Source: Corallococcus sp. AS-1-6 (GTDB lineage Bacteria > Myxococcota > Myxococcia > Myxococcales > Myxococcaceae). From it: DNA of 64,000 nt. Position 1 is the stretch's first letter. Each line of letters starts with the position of its first letter. The stretch is taken from positions 62,001 to 126,000 of the forward strand of contig NZ_JAIQDE010000012.1 of the NCBI RefSeq assembly GCF_020037015.1. The letters are read 5' to 3'. A model generated the notes under the pieces. It worked only from the letters and a program-made list of their open reading frames with translations. It was not told the DNA's origin and did no database searches. This document shows, piece by piece, positions 8,535 through 16,375 of this stretch. Both the position numbers and the translations under genes were made by a program.

Positions 8535-9725
8535 ATGAGCACCCTCACCGCTCGCGCTCCGCAGGACGAAGTCCCCCCCCGGGCCGCCCCCGAGGCGGAC
8601 CCGCTGCACCGCGCCCTCCAGGACCTGGCGAGGGACATGCTCGCGACCCTGGACACGACGCGCTCGGACCGGCTCTTCCCCCAGGACGCCATGGGGTTCC
8701 AGACGAACCCGCTCAACCTGGCGTATGGGGCCTGCGGCCCCGCTCTCTTCCTGCACTCCGTCCTGGGGGAGCTGCCGCCCCCGGTGCGGGACTGGCTGGC
8801 GGCCCAGCCCGTGGACCTGGCGAACTACCCTCCCAGCCTCTACTCCGGCCTCGCCGGCATCGCCTGGACCTTCGCGGAGGTCGGCCTGCTGGAGCGCGGC
8901 CGGGAGCTGTTCGCGATGGCCATGGAGTCACCGCTGGCCCTGCGCGCCGTCGACATGTTCGACGGCGCGGCGGGCTGGGGCATGGCCGCGCTGGCCCTCC
9001 ACCTGCGCACCCGGGACGCAAGCGACCTGGAGCACGCCGTCCGCGCGGGGCAATACCTGCTGAAGCGGGCGGAGCGCTCCAACCACGGGGTGTCCTGGCG
9101 CAACGACTTCGATGGCGCCGTCCGGCTGGGGTTTGGACTTGGCAACAGCGGCGCGGCCTTCTTCCTCCTCTCGCTGTGGCGGGCGACCGGCGAGCGGAAG
9201 TACCTGGACACCGCCCGGGAGGGCCTCGCGTTCGACGTCGCCCATGGGCAGCCCCAGGGCGACAACCTCGTCTGGGGGACCACCGCCGGGGCCGAGGGCC
9301 ACCGGCCCTACTGGCTGCGCGGCGGCGCGGGAGTGACCTCCACCCTCATCCGCTTCTTCCAGGTCCTCCAGGACGAGCAGTATCTCCACCTGGCCCGCCG
9401 CGGTGCCCGGCCCTGTGGCGCCTTCTTCTCCGCCGCCCCCCACCTCTTCGAGGGCCTCGCCTCCATGGGGGAGACCCTGCTGGACATGCACCGGGTGACG
9501 GGCGAGCGGCACTACCTGGACCTGGCGCGGCAGAAGGCCGAGCAGTGCCTGCTGTACCGTATCGAGCGCCCCCAGGGCCTGGCCTTCCCCGGCCGCTACC
9601 TCATGCGCATCAGCCACGACTACGGCGTGGGGGGCGCGGGCATCGGGCTGTTCCTGCACCGCGTGCTCACGCTCCAGCCCCGGAAGTTCCACGACCTTCC
9701 CCTGGCCACCCCCCACCGGGACTGA
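8535..9725 (+). CDS. Stand-alone LanC-like cyclase lacking zinc ligands (split LanKC)
   Basis: A 396-residue protein beginning 40 nt after the lyase-kinase stop, in a different frame, with GAGGAA upstream. It shows the LanC alpha/alpha-barrel repeat pattern: SLYSGLAGIAW, FDGAAGWGMAAL, GLGNSGAAFFL, WLRGGAGVTST, LFEGLASMGETLLD and YGVGGAGIGLF. The Cys and Cys-His zinc ligands of class I, II and IV cyclases are absent (WLRGG and LFEGL occupy those places), as in class III cyclase domains. It should guide thioether or labionin ring formation on the dehydrated precursor, probably in complex with the upstream protein. Together the two proteins (891 residues) equal one LanKC in size. Confidence 0.88.
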   Translation: MSTLTARAPQDEVPPRAAPEADPLHRALQDLARDMLATLDTTRSDRLFPQDAMGFQTNPLNLAYGACGPALFLHSVLGELPPPVRDWLAAQPVDLANYPPSLYSGLAGIAWTFAEVGLLERGRELFAMAMESPLALRAVDMFDGAAGWGMAALALHLRTRDASDLEHAVRAGQYLLKRAERSNHGVSWRNDFDGAVRLGFGLGNSGAAFFLLSLWRATGERKYLDTAREGLAFDVAHGQPQGDNLVWGTTAGAEGHRPYWLRGGAGVTSTLIRFFQVLQDEQYLHLARRGARPCGAFFSAAPHLFEGLASMGETLLDMHRVTGERHYLDLARQKAEQCLLYRIERPQGLAFPGRYLMRISHDYGVGGAGIGLFLHRVLTLQPRKFHDLPLATPHRD

Positions 9726-9826
9726 CCCACCGCCCTCCGGCCACAGGTGGTTGCGAGCGATCCAGAGTCACCGCGTTCCTACACTCATAAGGGATTTTCT
9801 TTCTCATCTTGAAAGGAACCCCTCGA

Positions 9827-12274
9827 ATGGATGGACGTAACGGAAGGACCGGCGCCCGGCTGCTGCCGCTGACGGCGCTGCTGCTGGCCACCGGGTGTGA
9901 GCCGCGCACCGGGACGCCCCCGGCGCCGGAGGGCCCCACCGCGTCGCTGAAGCAGGGGGCGGGCAGCCTCTCCGCCACGGTGCGCAGGACGGCGCACGGC
10001 ATCCCCCACGTGCTGGCGGACGACTTCGCGGGCGTGGGCTATGGCTACGGCTACGCGTTCGCGCAGGACAACTTCTGCGCGCTGATGGACGCGCTGGTGA
10101 CGGTGAACGCGGAGCGCTCGCGCTACTTCGGGCCGGACGGCACGTACCTGGCCGCGCTGGGCAGCCAGTACAACAACCTGAAGAGCGACTTCTTCTACCA
10201 GGCCATCAACGACGACGGCACGGTGGAGGCGCTGCTGGCGAAGCCGCCGCCCCTGGGGCCCTCCCAGGACGTGCGCGAGCTGGTGCGCGGCTACACGGCG
10301 GGCATCAACCGTTACCTGCGGGACACCGGCGCGGACGCGCTGCCGGACGCGCGCTGCCGGGGCGCGGCCTGGGTGCGCCCCGTCACCGAGCGCGACCTGT
10401 ACCGGCGCTACTACCAGCTCAGCCTCTTCGCCAGCTCGCTCTTCTTCCTGGACGCGCTGGTGGACGCGAAGCCCCCGTCCCTCTTGCCGGACGGCACGCT
10501 GCCCCTGCCGCTGCCCGTGCCCGCCACGCTGGACCGCAAGGTCTTCCCCAGCTCCGAGACGCTGGGCCTGGGCAGCAACGCCTTCGGCCTGGGCAGCCAG
10601 GCCACGCGCAACGGCAAGGGCATGCTGCTGGCCAACCCGCACTTCCCCTGGGAGGGCTCGGAGCGCTTCTACGAGGCGCACCTCACGGTGCCGGGCAAGC
10701 TCAACGTCTCCGGCGTGAGCCTGCTGGGCGTGCCCGCCATCCTCATCGGCCACAACGAGACGCTGGCCTGGAGCCACACCGTCTCCACCGCGTACCGCTT
10801 CACCCCCTTCGAGCTGAAGCTCGTCCCGGGCTTCCCCACGAAGTACCTGTACGACGGCCAGGTTCGCGACATGACCACCCGCACCGTCACGGTGCAGGCG
10901 AAGCAGGCGGACGGGTCGCTCACGGCGCGCCAGCACACCTTCTACCGCTCCCACCTGGGCCCGATGCTGGAGTACCCGTCCGGCCTGATGACGTGGAACG
11001 GCCTCACCGCCTACGCGTTCCATGACGCCAACGCGTCCAACCTGCGCCTCTTGGACACCTTCTTCGCCATGGACCGCGCGGCGAGCGTGGACGAACTGCG
11101 CACGGCGCAGAACACCTGGCAGGGCATCCCGTGGGTGAACACCATCGCCACGGACGCGCAGGGCCGCGCGTACTACGCGGACATGAGCGTGGTGCCGCAC
11201 GTCACCGACGCGAAGCTCGCGCGCTGCGTCCTCTCCCCCATCCCGCTCCTGGTGCTCGCGAGCGCGGGGCTGCCGGTGCTGGACGGCTCGCGCTCCGACT
11301 GCGCGCTGGGCAGCGACGCGGACGCGGTGGAGCCGGGCATCTTCGGCCCGGGCAGCCTGCCGCGCCTCACCCGCGCCGACTACGTCACCAACTCCAATGA
11401 CAGCTACTGGCTGCCCAACCCCGCCCAGCCGCTCACCGGCTTCCCGCGCATCCTGGGCGGAGAGAAGAACGTGCGCAGCCTGCGCACGCGCCTGGGCCTG
11501 AAGATGGTGCAGGGCCGGCTCGCGGGCACGGACGGCCTGGAGGGCCAGGGCTTCACGCTGGAGCAGCTCCAGACGGTGATGTTCAACAACCGCAACCACT
11601 CCGGCGAGCTGCTGCGCGACGCCGCGGTGTCGCTGTGCCGCCGCACGCCCTTCGTGCTGATGCCGGACCTCACCTTCGAGGACCTGCGCCCCGCCTGCCC
11701 CGTGCTGGCCGCGTGGGACCTGAAGGGCGACCTGAACAGCCGGGGCGAGCTGCTCTGGCGCGTGTTCATCTTCAACGCGGTGGGCATCACGGGCGGGCCG
11801 TACCTGGTGCCCTTCAGCGCGAACGACCCCGTCAACACGCCGCGCACGCTCAACACCCTGAACCCGCAGGTGGCCCAGGCGCTGGGCACCGCCATCCGCA
11901 CGCTGCGCGAGCGCGGCATCGCCCTGGACGCGACGACGGGCTCCGTGCAGGGCAAGCGCAAGAACGGCATCTTCTACCCGGTGCACGGCTGCGCCCACGA
12001 CGAGGGCTGCTTCAACCAGATCGCCAACCAGCTCCTGCCGGACAACACCTATGAGCCCATCCTGGGCTCCAGCTTCGTCATGGCCGTGTCCTTCACGGAA
12101 GCAGGCCCCGTGGCGAAGTCCGTGCTCACCTACTCCCAGTCCACCAACCCGGCCTCGCCCTGGTACGCGGACCAGACGGCGATGTTCTCCCAGAAGCAGT
12201 GGGTGGACCGTCGCTACACGGAGGCGGAGATCGCCGGTGACCCGGCGCTGACCGTCACGCAGCTCCAGGAGTAG
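9827..12274 (+). CDS. Penicillin acylase family Ntn hydrolase (AHL-acylase-like), lipoprotein
   Basis: An 816-residue protein. GAAAGGAA precedes the ATG at 9827. The signal ends at lipobox ATGC. The family layout is clear: the alpha chain starts with RRTAHGIPHVLADD and the GYGYGYAFAQDNF segment, then the autocleavage site GLG|SNAFGLG with nucleophile Ser250 at the beta-chain N-terminus, followed by GMLLANPHFPW and GHNETLAWSHT. These enzymes self-process and hydrolyse amide bonds of penicillins, acyl-homoserine lactones or lipopeptides. The SNAFG context is closer to AHL and lipid acylases than to penicillin G acylase, but the substrate is not predictable. It lies 101 bp after the lanthipeptide cyclase gene on the same strand. 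A link to that locus is conjecture. Confidence 0.9.
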   Translation: MDGRNGRTGARLLPLTALLLATGCEPRTGTPPAPEGPTASLKQGAGSLSATVRRTAHGIPHVLADDFAGVGYGYGYAFAQDNFCALMDALVTVNAERSRYFGPDGTYLAALGSQYNNLKSDFFYQAINDDGTVEALLAKPPPLGPSQDVRELVRGYTAGINRYLRDTGADALPDARCRGAAWVRPVTERDLYRRYYQLSLFASSLFFLDALVDAKPPSLLPDGTLPLPLPVPATLDRKVFPSSETLGLGSNAFGLGSQATRNGKGMLLANPHFPWEGSERFYEAHLTVPGKLNVSGVSLLGVPAILIGHNETLAWSHTVSTAYRFTPFELKLVPGFPTKYLYDGQVRDMTTRTVTVQAKQADGSLTARQHTFYRSHLGPMLEYPSGLMTWNGLTAYAFHDANASNLRLLDTFFAMDRAASVDELRTAQNTWQGIPWVNTIATDAQGRAYYADMSVVPHVTDAKLARCVLSPIPLLVLASAGLPVLDGSRSDCALGSDADAVEPGIFGPGSLPRLTRADYVTNSNDSYWLPNPAQPLTGFPRILGGEKNVRSLRTRLGLKMVQGRLAGTDGLEGQGFTLEQLQTVMFNNRNHSGELLRDAAVSLCRRTPFVLMPDLTFEDLRPACPVLAAWDLKGDLNSRGELLWRVFIFNAVGITGGPYLVPFSANDPVNTPRTLNTLNPQVAQALGTAIRTLRERGIALDATTGSVQGKRKNGIFYPVHGCAHDEGCFNQIANQLLPDNTYEPILGSSFVMAVSFTEAGPVAKSVLTYSQSTNPASPWYADQTAMFSQKQWVDRRYTEAEIAGDPALTVTQLQE

Positions 12275-12298
12275 TCAAAGCCAGACAGCAGGGCCCAG

Positions 12299-12341
12299 GC
12301 GGCCCGGTGTCCCTCCTCGAAGTGGGAGGGCGCCGGGCCGC
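12299..12341 (+). terminator. Rho-independent-like terminator after acylase gene
   Basis: A two-part hairpin: outer stem GCGGCCCGG (12299-12307) with CCGGGCCGC (12333-12341), inner stem CCCTCC (12311-12316) with GGAGGG (12325-12330), then GGTGTTTGG. It lies 25 nt after the stop. Confidence 0.65.
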
Positions 12342-12478
12342 GGTGTTTGGGGAGCTGCCTTTGATAAAGTTTGTCAGGCCAGCCCCTGGAAGGCAGAGTT
12401 CACTGCGGGTGAAATAGATCCCTCCAGGCGGCGCACTTCCGCGTCCCTTTTTTCGGGATTCCCACCCGAGGAGCTTCC

Positions 12479-13228
12479 GTGAAGATGCTTGGTTGGAGTG
12501 CGGCGCTGGCGTTGTTCGTCGTGGGCTGCGGTCCCGTGGAGGAGCAGCCGCTGGCGGCGCCCGAGCCCGCGGCGCTGGAGACACAGGAGGCGGAGCTGGC
12601 GACCCGGGCCTGTACGAACAGCCTGGACTGCCGGGAGGCGTGTACCTGCCAGGGCGGCTTCTGCGTGCCGGACGCGTTCGGTCCGCCGCCGCCCGAAGGT
12701 TACTGTGATGAGGCGCCCGTGCGCGTCTGCTCCACGGGTTCGGACTGCGCGTCCGGCTGCAACTGCGTGGGCAACGTCTGCGTCAATGACGGCTTCAGCC
12801 CGCCCGCCAACTGCCTGCTGGCGCCTCCGGATTCGTACGAGAGCGACAACACGCACACCTCCGCGTCCTCGTACCTGGGCACGCCGCAGCTCAACCACTC
12901 CTTCCACCGCCAGAACGATGTGGACTGGGTGCTGGTGGCCACGCCCATCAACCAGGTGATGACGGTGGAGACCTACAACCTGCGCAACGGCCCGTCGATG
13001 CGCATCGACATCTACGCGTACAACTACGCCACCCGCACGCTGGGCTCGCTCGTGGGCAGCACGTCGAGCACCGTCTGCTCGCAGATCACCCCGTCCTGCT
13101 TCATCTACCGCGCGACGGCGAACGTCGTGGCGAATGGCGTCTACGCGGTGAAGATCACCGACAAGCGCAACCGGCCGGCGGGGAGCGACTACACGCCCAC
13201 CGCGAAGTACGACCTGAAGATGTACTGA
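12479..13228 (+). CDS. Cys-rich lipoprotein with PPC-like C-terminal domain
   Basis: A 249-residue protein. GTG at 12479 is chosen because GAGGAG sits 6 nt before it; ATG at 12485 is an alternative. Lipobox VVGC comes at about residue 17. Residues 40-120 contain two related Cys-rich units, CTNSLDCREACTCQGGFC and CSTGSDCASGCNCVGNVC, likely small disulfide knots. Residues 120-249 look like a bacterial pre-peptidase C-terminal (PPC) beta-sandwich: ESDNTHTSASSYLG, NDVDWVLVATP, then YAVKITDKRN. It is probably an exported, surface-attached protein. No enzymatic domain is visible. Confidence 0.8.
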   Translation: MKMLGWSAALALFVVGCGPVEEQPLAAPEPAALETQEAELATRACTNSLDCREACTCQGGFCVPDAFGPPPPEGYCDEAPVRVCSTGSDCASGCNCVGNVCVNDGFSPPANCLLAPPDSYESDNTHTSASSYLGTPQLNHSFHRQNDVDWVLVATPINQVMTVETYNLRNGPSMRIDIYAYNYATRTLGSLVGSTSSTVCSQITPSCFIYRATANVVANGVYAVKITDKRNRPAGSDYTPTAKYDLKMY

Positions 13229-13241
13229 GCCCCCGCGCCCC

Positions 13242-13829
13242 TCAGTCGCGGGACGGCACGTCATCCGCCGTCCCGTCGATGACGCGCTTCGCGATGGCGA
13301 AGGAGAAGCCCGCGCGGGCGAGCGCCGCCAGGTCCTTCTTGCGGTGCTCCTCGCGCGTGCTGGGGTCGCGCCGGAAGGGGCCCAGCCGCTTCTTGCGCGC
13401 CCAGATGCGGGCGGCGGCGGCCTCGGGCACGTCCTGGGTGGCCTCCGCCAGCTTCTCCTGCACCAGCTCCGGCGCCACGCCCTTCATGCGCAGCTTCTGG
13501 GTGATGACGCGCGCGCTGCGGCCGGACGCGCGCAGCGAGTGCACGCGCGTCTCCGCGTAGGCCCGGTCGTTGATGAGGCCGTTGCGGATGAGCTTCTCCG
13601 CCAGCGCGTCCACCCAGCCCACGGCCTCCGCGCGGTCGCCGCCGTGGAACTTCACGGAGCGGTCCACCCGGCGCATCAGCACGCGCTTGAGCTGGCTCAC
13701 CGTGGCCGAGTACCGCTTGAGGTAGTGCAGCGCCGCGTTCTCCAGGTAGCGCGGCGACACCTTCCGGGGCGGCTTCGGCTTGCGAGGCTCCCGGCGGCGC
13801 TCCGGGTCCCTGTCGGTGGGGTCATCCAT
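13242..13829 (-). CDS. recX: Regulatory protein RecX
   Basis: A 195-residue protein with a basic N-terminal tail (Pro/Arg/Lys-rich) and then the three-helix RecX repeats: ALHYLKRYSATVSQLKRVL, GLINDRAYAETRV with RVITQKLRMKGV, and a third repeat with GFSFAIAKRVIDG. RecX binds RecA filaments and modulates recombination. It is not next to recA here. The size and the LINDRAYA motif are typical of the family. Confidence 0.9.
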   Translation of the reverse strand: MDDPTDRDPERRREPRKPKPPRKVSPRYLENAALHYLKRYSATVSQLKRVLMRRVDRSVKFHGGDRAEAVGWVDALAEKLIRNGLINDRAYAETRVHSLRASGRSARVITQKLRMKGVAPELVQEKLAEATQDVPEAAAARIWARKKRLGPFRRDPSTREEHRKKDLAALARAGFSFAIAKRVIDGTADDVPSRD

Positions 13830-13936
13830 GGCGGGACAGCTCTACCACCGGGGTCCGACGCATGGGGACGCGTCCGCCGCCCCTCCGGGTGGGCCGCCCG
13901 GGGCCCGTCCGTCCGGCGGGCCTCCACGAAGGCCCG

Positions 13937-14842
13937 TCACGACGCCACCTGCTCCCGCGCGTAGTGCGTGGGGGGCAGGCCGACGTGGCGGGTGAAGGCC
14001 ACGCTGAAGGTGCTCGCGGAGCTGTAGCCGACCTGCTCCGCGACCTCGGCGACGGTGACCTCCTTCCTGCGCCGCAGCAGGTCCTTCGCCTTGGCCATGC
14101 GCCAGCCGAGCAGGTACTCCATCGGGGCCATGCCCACCGCGCGGCTGAAGCGCTCGAAGAACGCGGAGCGGGACAGCGCGGCCTCCTTCGCCAACTGCGC
14201 CACGGTCCATGCGTGGGTCGGGCGCTCGTGCATCCGGCGGAGGGCCACGGACAGGCGCTCGTCGGAGAGCCCGCGCAGGAGGCCCGGCGACGCCGCGAGG
14301 CCCGCCGTGGAGCGGAGCGCTTCGATGAGCAGCACCTCCATGAGGCGGGCGAGGATGACGTCGCGCGCGGGCCGCCGCTCGCGAGACTCGTCCCTCAAGA
14401 GCTCCACGAGGGAGGTGAGCCGCTGCTCGCCGCGGACGTGCACGAACTGGGGAAGGAGCGAGACGAGCAGGCTCGCGTCCGGCGAGGCGAAGGTGCAATA
14501 CCCCACCATCATCCGGACATCCGGCGGGCCCTCGTGGACGCCGTTCCTGATTTCGCCATCGGGCAACACGATGCGCGGCGTCTCCTGCCTTCCCCTGGGC
14601 GGTTCGATGCTCGTGGTCGTGAAGTCGAACGCCGCGGGAACCAGGACGAAGTCCCCCTTCTCGAGGATGACCGGCTCGCGTCCGTCAATCGTGAGGCGGC
14701 AGCGCCCCATGAGGACCGCGCAGTAGAAGGGCCGCCCATTCTCCGCGCGCCGCACCCGCCACCTGCCCGCGCCGCTGACGAACTTCGAGAACGGAGCGCC
14801 CGGATGGAGCAGCGAGACCACCTCCGTGAGCGGATCCACCAT
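13937..14842 (-). CDS. AraC-family transcriptional regulator with cupin sensor domain
   Basis: A 301-residue protein. An N-terminal cupin-like domain (about 10-170, AraC_N/cupin-6 type, with ILEKGDFVLVP) is followed by two helix-turn-helix motifs (about 195-295): WTVAQLAKEAALSRSAFFERF and VTVAEVAEQVGYSSASTFSVAF, ending HVGLPPTHYARE. It is divergent from an SDR gene across a 98-bp gap, so it probably controls that gene and itself. The effector is unknown. Confidence 0.9.
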   Translation of the reverse strand: MVDPLTEVVSLLHPGAPFSKFVSGAGRWRVRRAENGRPFYCAVLMGRCRLTIDGREPVILEKGDFVLVPAAFDFTTTSIEPPRGRQETPRIVLPDGEIRNGVHEGPPDVRMMVGYCTFASPDASLLVSLLPQFVHVRGEQRLTSLVELLRDESRERRPARDVILARLMEVLLIEALRSTAGLAASPGLLRGLSDERLSVALRRMHERPTHAWTVAQLAKEAALSRSAFFERFSRAVGMAPMEYLLGWRMAKAKDLLRRRKEVTVAEVAEQVGYSSASTFSVAFTRHVGLPPTHYAREQVAS

Positions 14843-14940
14843 GGCCGGACTCCCGCGAATGAAATCTGGACTCCCTGTTGTAGCAGGTCCGGATGGCGCT
14901 CCGTATATCCGTCACCGAACCCGCACCGACAGGAATCCCC

Positions 14941-15705
14941 ATGAAGACCATCTTGATCACCGGCTGCTCGTCCGGCTTCGGCCTCGACACCGCCCGTCAC
15001 TTCCTCGAACACGGCTGGAAGGTCATCGCCACGATGCGCAAGCCGCGCGAGGACGTGCTGCCCCGCTCCGAGCACCTGCGCGTGCTCCCGCTCGACGTCA
15101 CCGACCCGGCGAGCATCCGCGGGTTGGTGGAGGCCGCGGGCCCCATCGACGTGCTGGTCAACAACGCGGGCGTGGGCCTGATGGGCGTCTTCGAGGGCAC
15201 GTCCATGCAGACGGTCCGCGACACCTTCGAGACGAACACCTTCGGAGCGATGACCGTGACCCAGGCGTTCCTGCCCCACTTCCGGCAGCAGAAGTCGGGG
15301 GTCATCGTGAACGTCTCGTCGGGAACGACGTTGAGGCCGCTCCCGCTGCTCGCCGTGTACTCCGCGAGCAAGGCGGCGCTCAACGCGTTCACCGAATCAC
15401 TCGCGCTGGAGCTCCAGCCCTTCGGCGTGCGGGTGGGCCTGGTGATTCCGGGACGCTCCCCGGAGACGCCCTTCGCCCAGAACGCCCAGTCCCGAGGGCA
15501 GAATCAGGGCGTCACCGTCCCCGAGGCCTACGCCGGCTTCGTGCGGAGCATCTTCGAGCAGAGGACGGCGCATGCCTCGGGACCGGTCACCCGGTCGGTT
15601 GACGTGGTGGAGGCCATCTGGCGCGTGGTGAACGACCCGTCCGCCCCGCTCCGCCTGCCCGCCGGCGCGGACGCCGTGGAGATGGAGCGGGCCCGGACGA
15701 GCTGA
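14941..15705 (+). CDS. Short-chain dehydrogenase/reductase
   Basis: A 254-residue classical SDR. The ATG at 14941 directly starts the Rossmann strand (MKTILITGCSSGFG, a TGxxxGxG variant). NNAG motif is in DVLVNNAGVG, the catalytic Ser in VNVSSG, and YxxxK in VYSASKAALN. It is a soluble NAD(P)-dependent oxidoreductase of unknown substrate. Its position opposite the AraC-type regulator suggests inducible expression. Confidence 0.92.
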   Translation: MKTILITGCSSGFGLDTARHFLEHGWKVIATMRKPREDVLPRSEHLRVLPLDVTDPASIRGLVEAAGPIDVLVNNAGVGLMGVFEGTSMQTVRDTFETNTFGAMTVTQAFLPHFRQQKSGVIVNVSSGTTLRPLPLLAVYSASKAALNAFTESLALELQPFGVRVGLVIPGRSPETPFAQNAQSRGQNQGVTVPEAYAGFVRSIFEQRTAHASGPVTRSVDVVEAIWRVVNDPSAPLRLPAGADAVEMERARTS

Positions 15706-15807
15706 ACCCGGGGTTGCGCTTCAAGCGCACCGGCTCGTGAGATACCCGTGTCGATCCACCGCACGGTCATTCGTCGTGCGGTTGGACCCCACTGTCAGGA
15801 GCCCCCC

Positions 15808-16236
15808 ATGCGCTTCATGCTCATCCCCCGCCCGTCCACCCTCGAGCCCACGCACTCGGACGCGCCCTTCGACGAGGCCGTCTTCATCGCGCAGATGAAG
15901 TTCAACGAGGAGATGCACAAGGCCGGCGTGCTCGTCGCCTCGGAGGGCCTCAGCCCCGCCCCGGGCGCGCACGTGGTCTTCAAGGACGGCAAGTCCACCG
16001 TGAAGGACGGCCCCTACGCGGAGACCAAGGAGCTCATCGGCGGCTTCTACGTGCTGGAGGTGAAGTCGAGGGAGGAGGCCATCGAGTGGGCCCGCCGCTA
16101 TCCGGGCGGCATGGGCAACGACGACGTGATGGAGGTCCGCCCCCTCACCGGCGCCGCGGACATCCCGCCGGAGCTGGTGACGCTCATCGAGAAGGTGGCG
16201 CCCACCTGGAGCCAGACCTTCAAGAAGTCGCCGTGA
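15808..16236 (+). CDS. YCII-related domain protein
   Basis: A 142-residue protein; GTCAGGAGC precedes the ATG. The sequence has the YCII/DGPF pattern: MRFMLIPRP start, FNEEMHKAGVLVASEGLSP, KDGPYAETKELIGGFYVLEV and AIEWARRYPG. These small dimeric alpha-beta proteins are related to YciI, and some occur with ECF41-type sigma factors. No such sigma gene is adjacent. Exact activity is unknown. Confidence 0.88.
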   Translation: MRFMLIPRPSTLEPTHSDAPFDEAVFIAQMKFNEEMHKAGVLVASEGLSPAPGAHVVFKDGKSTVKDGPYAETKELIGGFYVLEVKSREEAIEWARRYPGGMGNDDVMEVRPLTGAADIPPELVTLIEKVAPTWSQTFKKSP

Positions 16237-16375
16237 CGCGGGGGGGCGCCCAGGCCCTCCGGAGGTGCTCCCGCCACCTCCCCTGCGTCATCTCCAGGGT
16301 GAGGCCCCTGCCCCATCCCCAACGAGGTGACGCGCCCCCGCCTGGGCCCGGGCTGAAGCAGGGCTGGCTGGAGGC

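Noticed and set aside
8535..9725. Class IV (LanL) or class I cyclase
   Set aside because: No zinc-ligand Cys or Cys-His; the precursor has a class III leader box.
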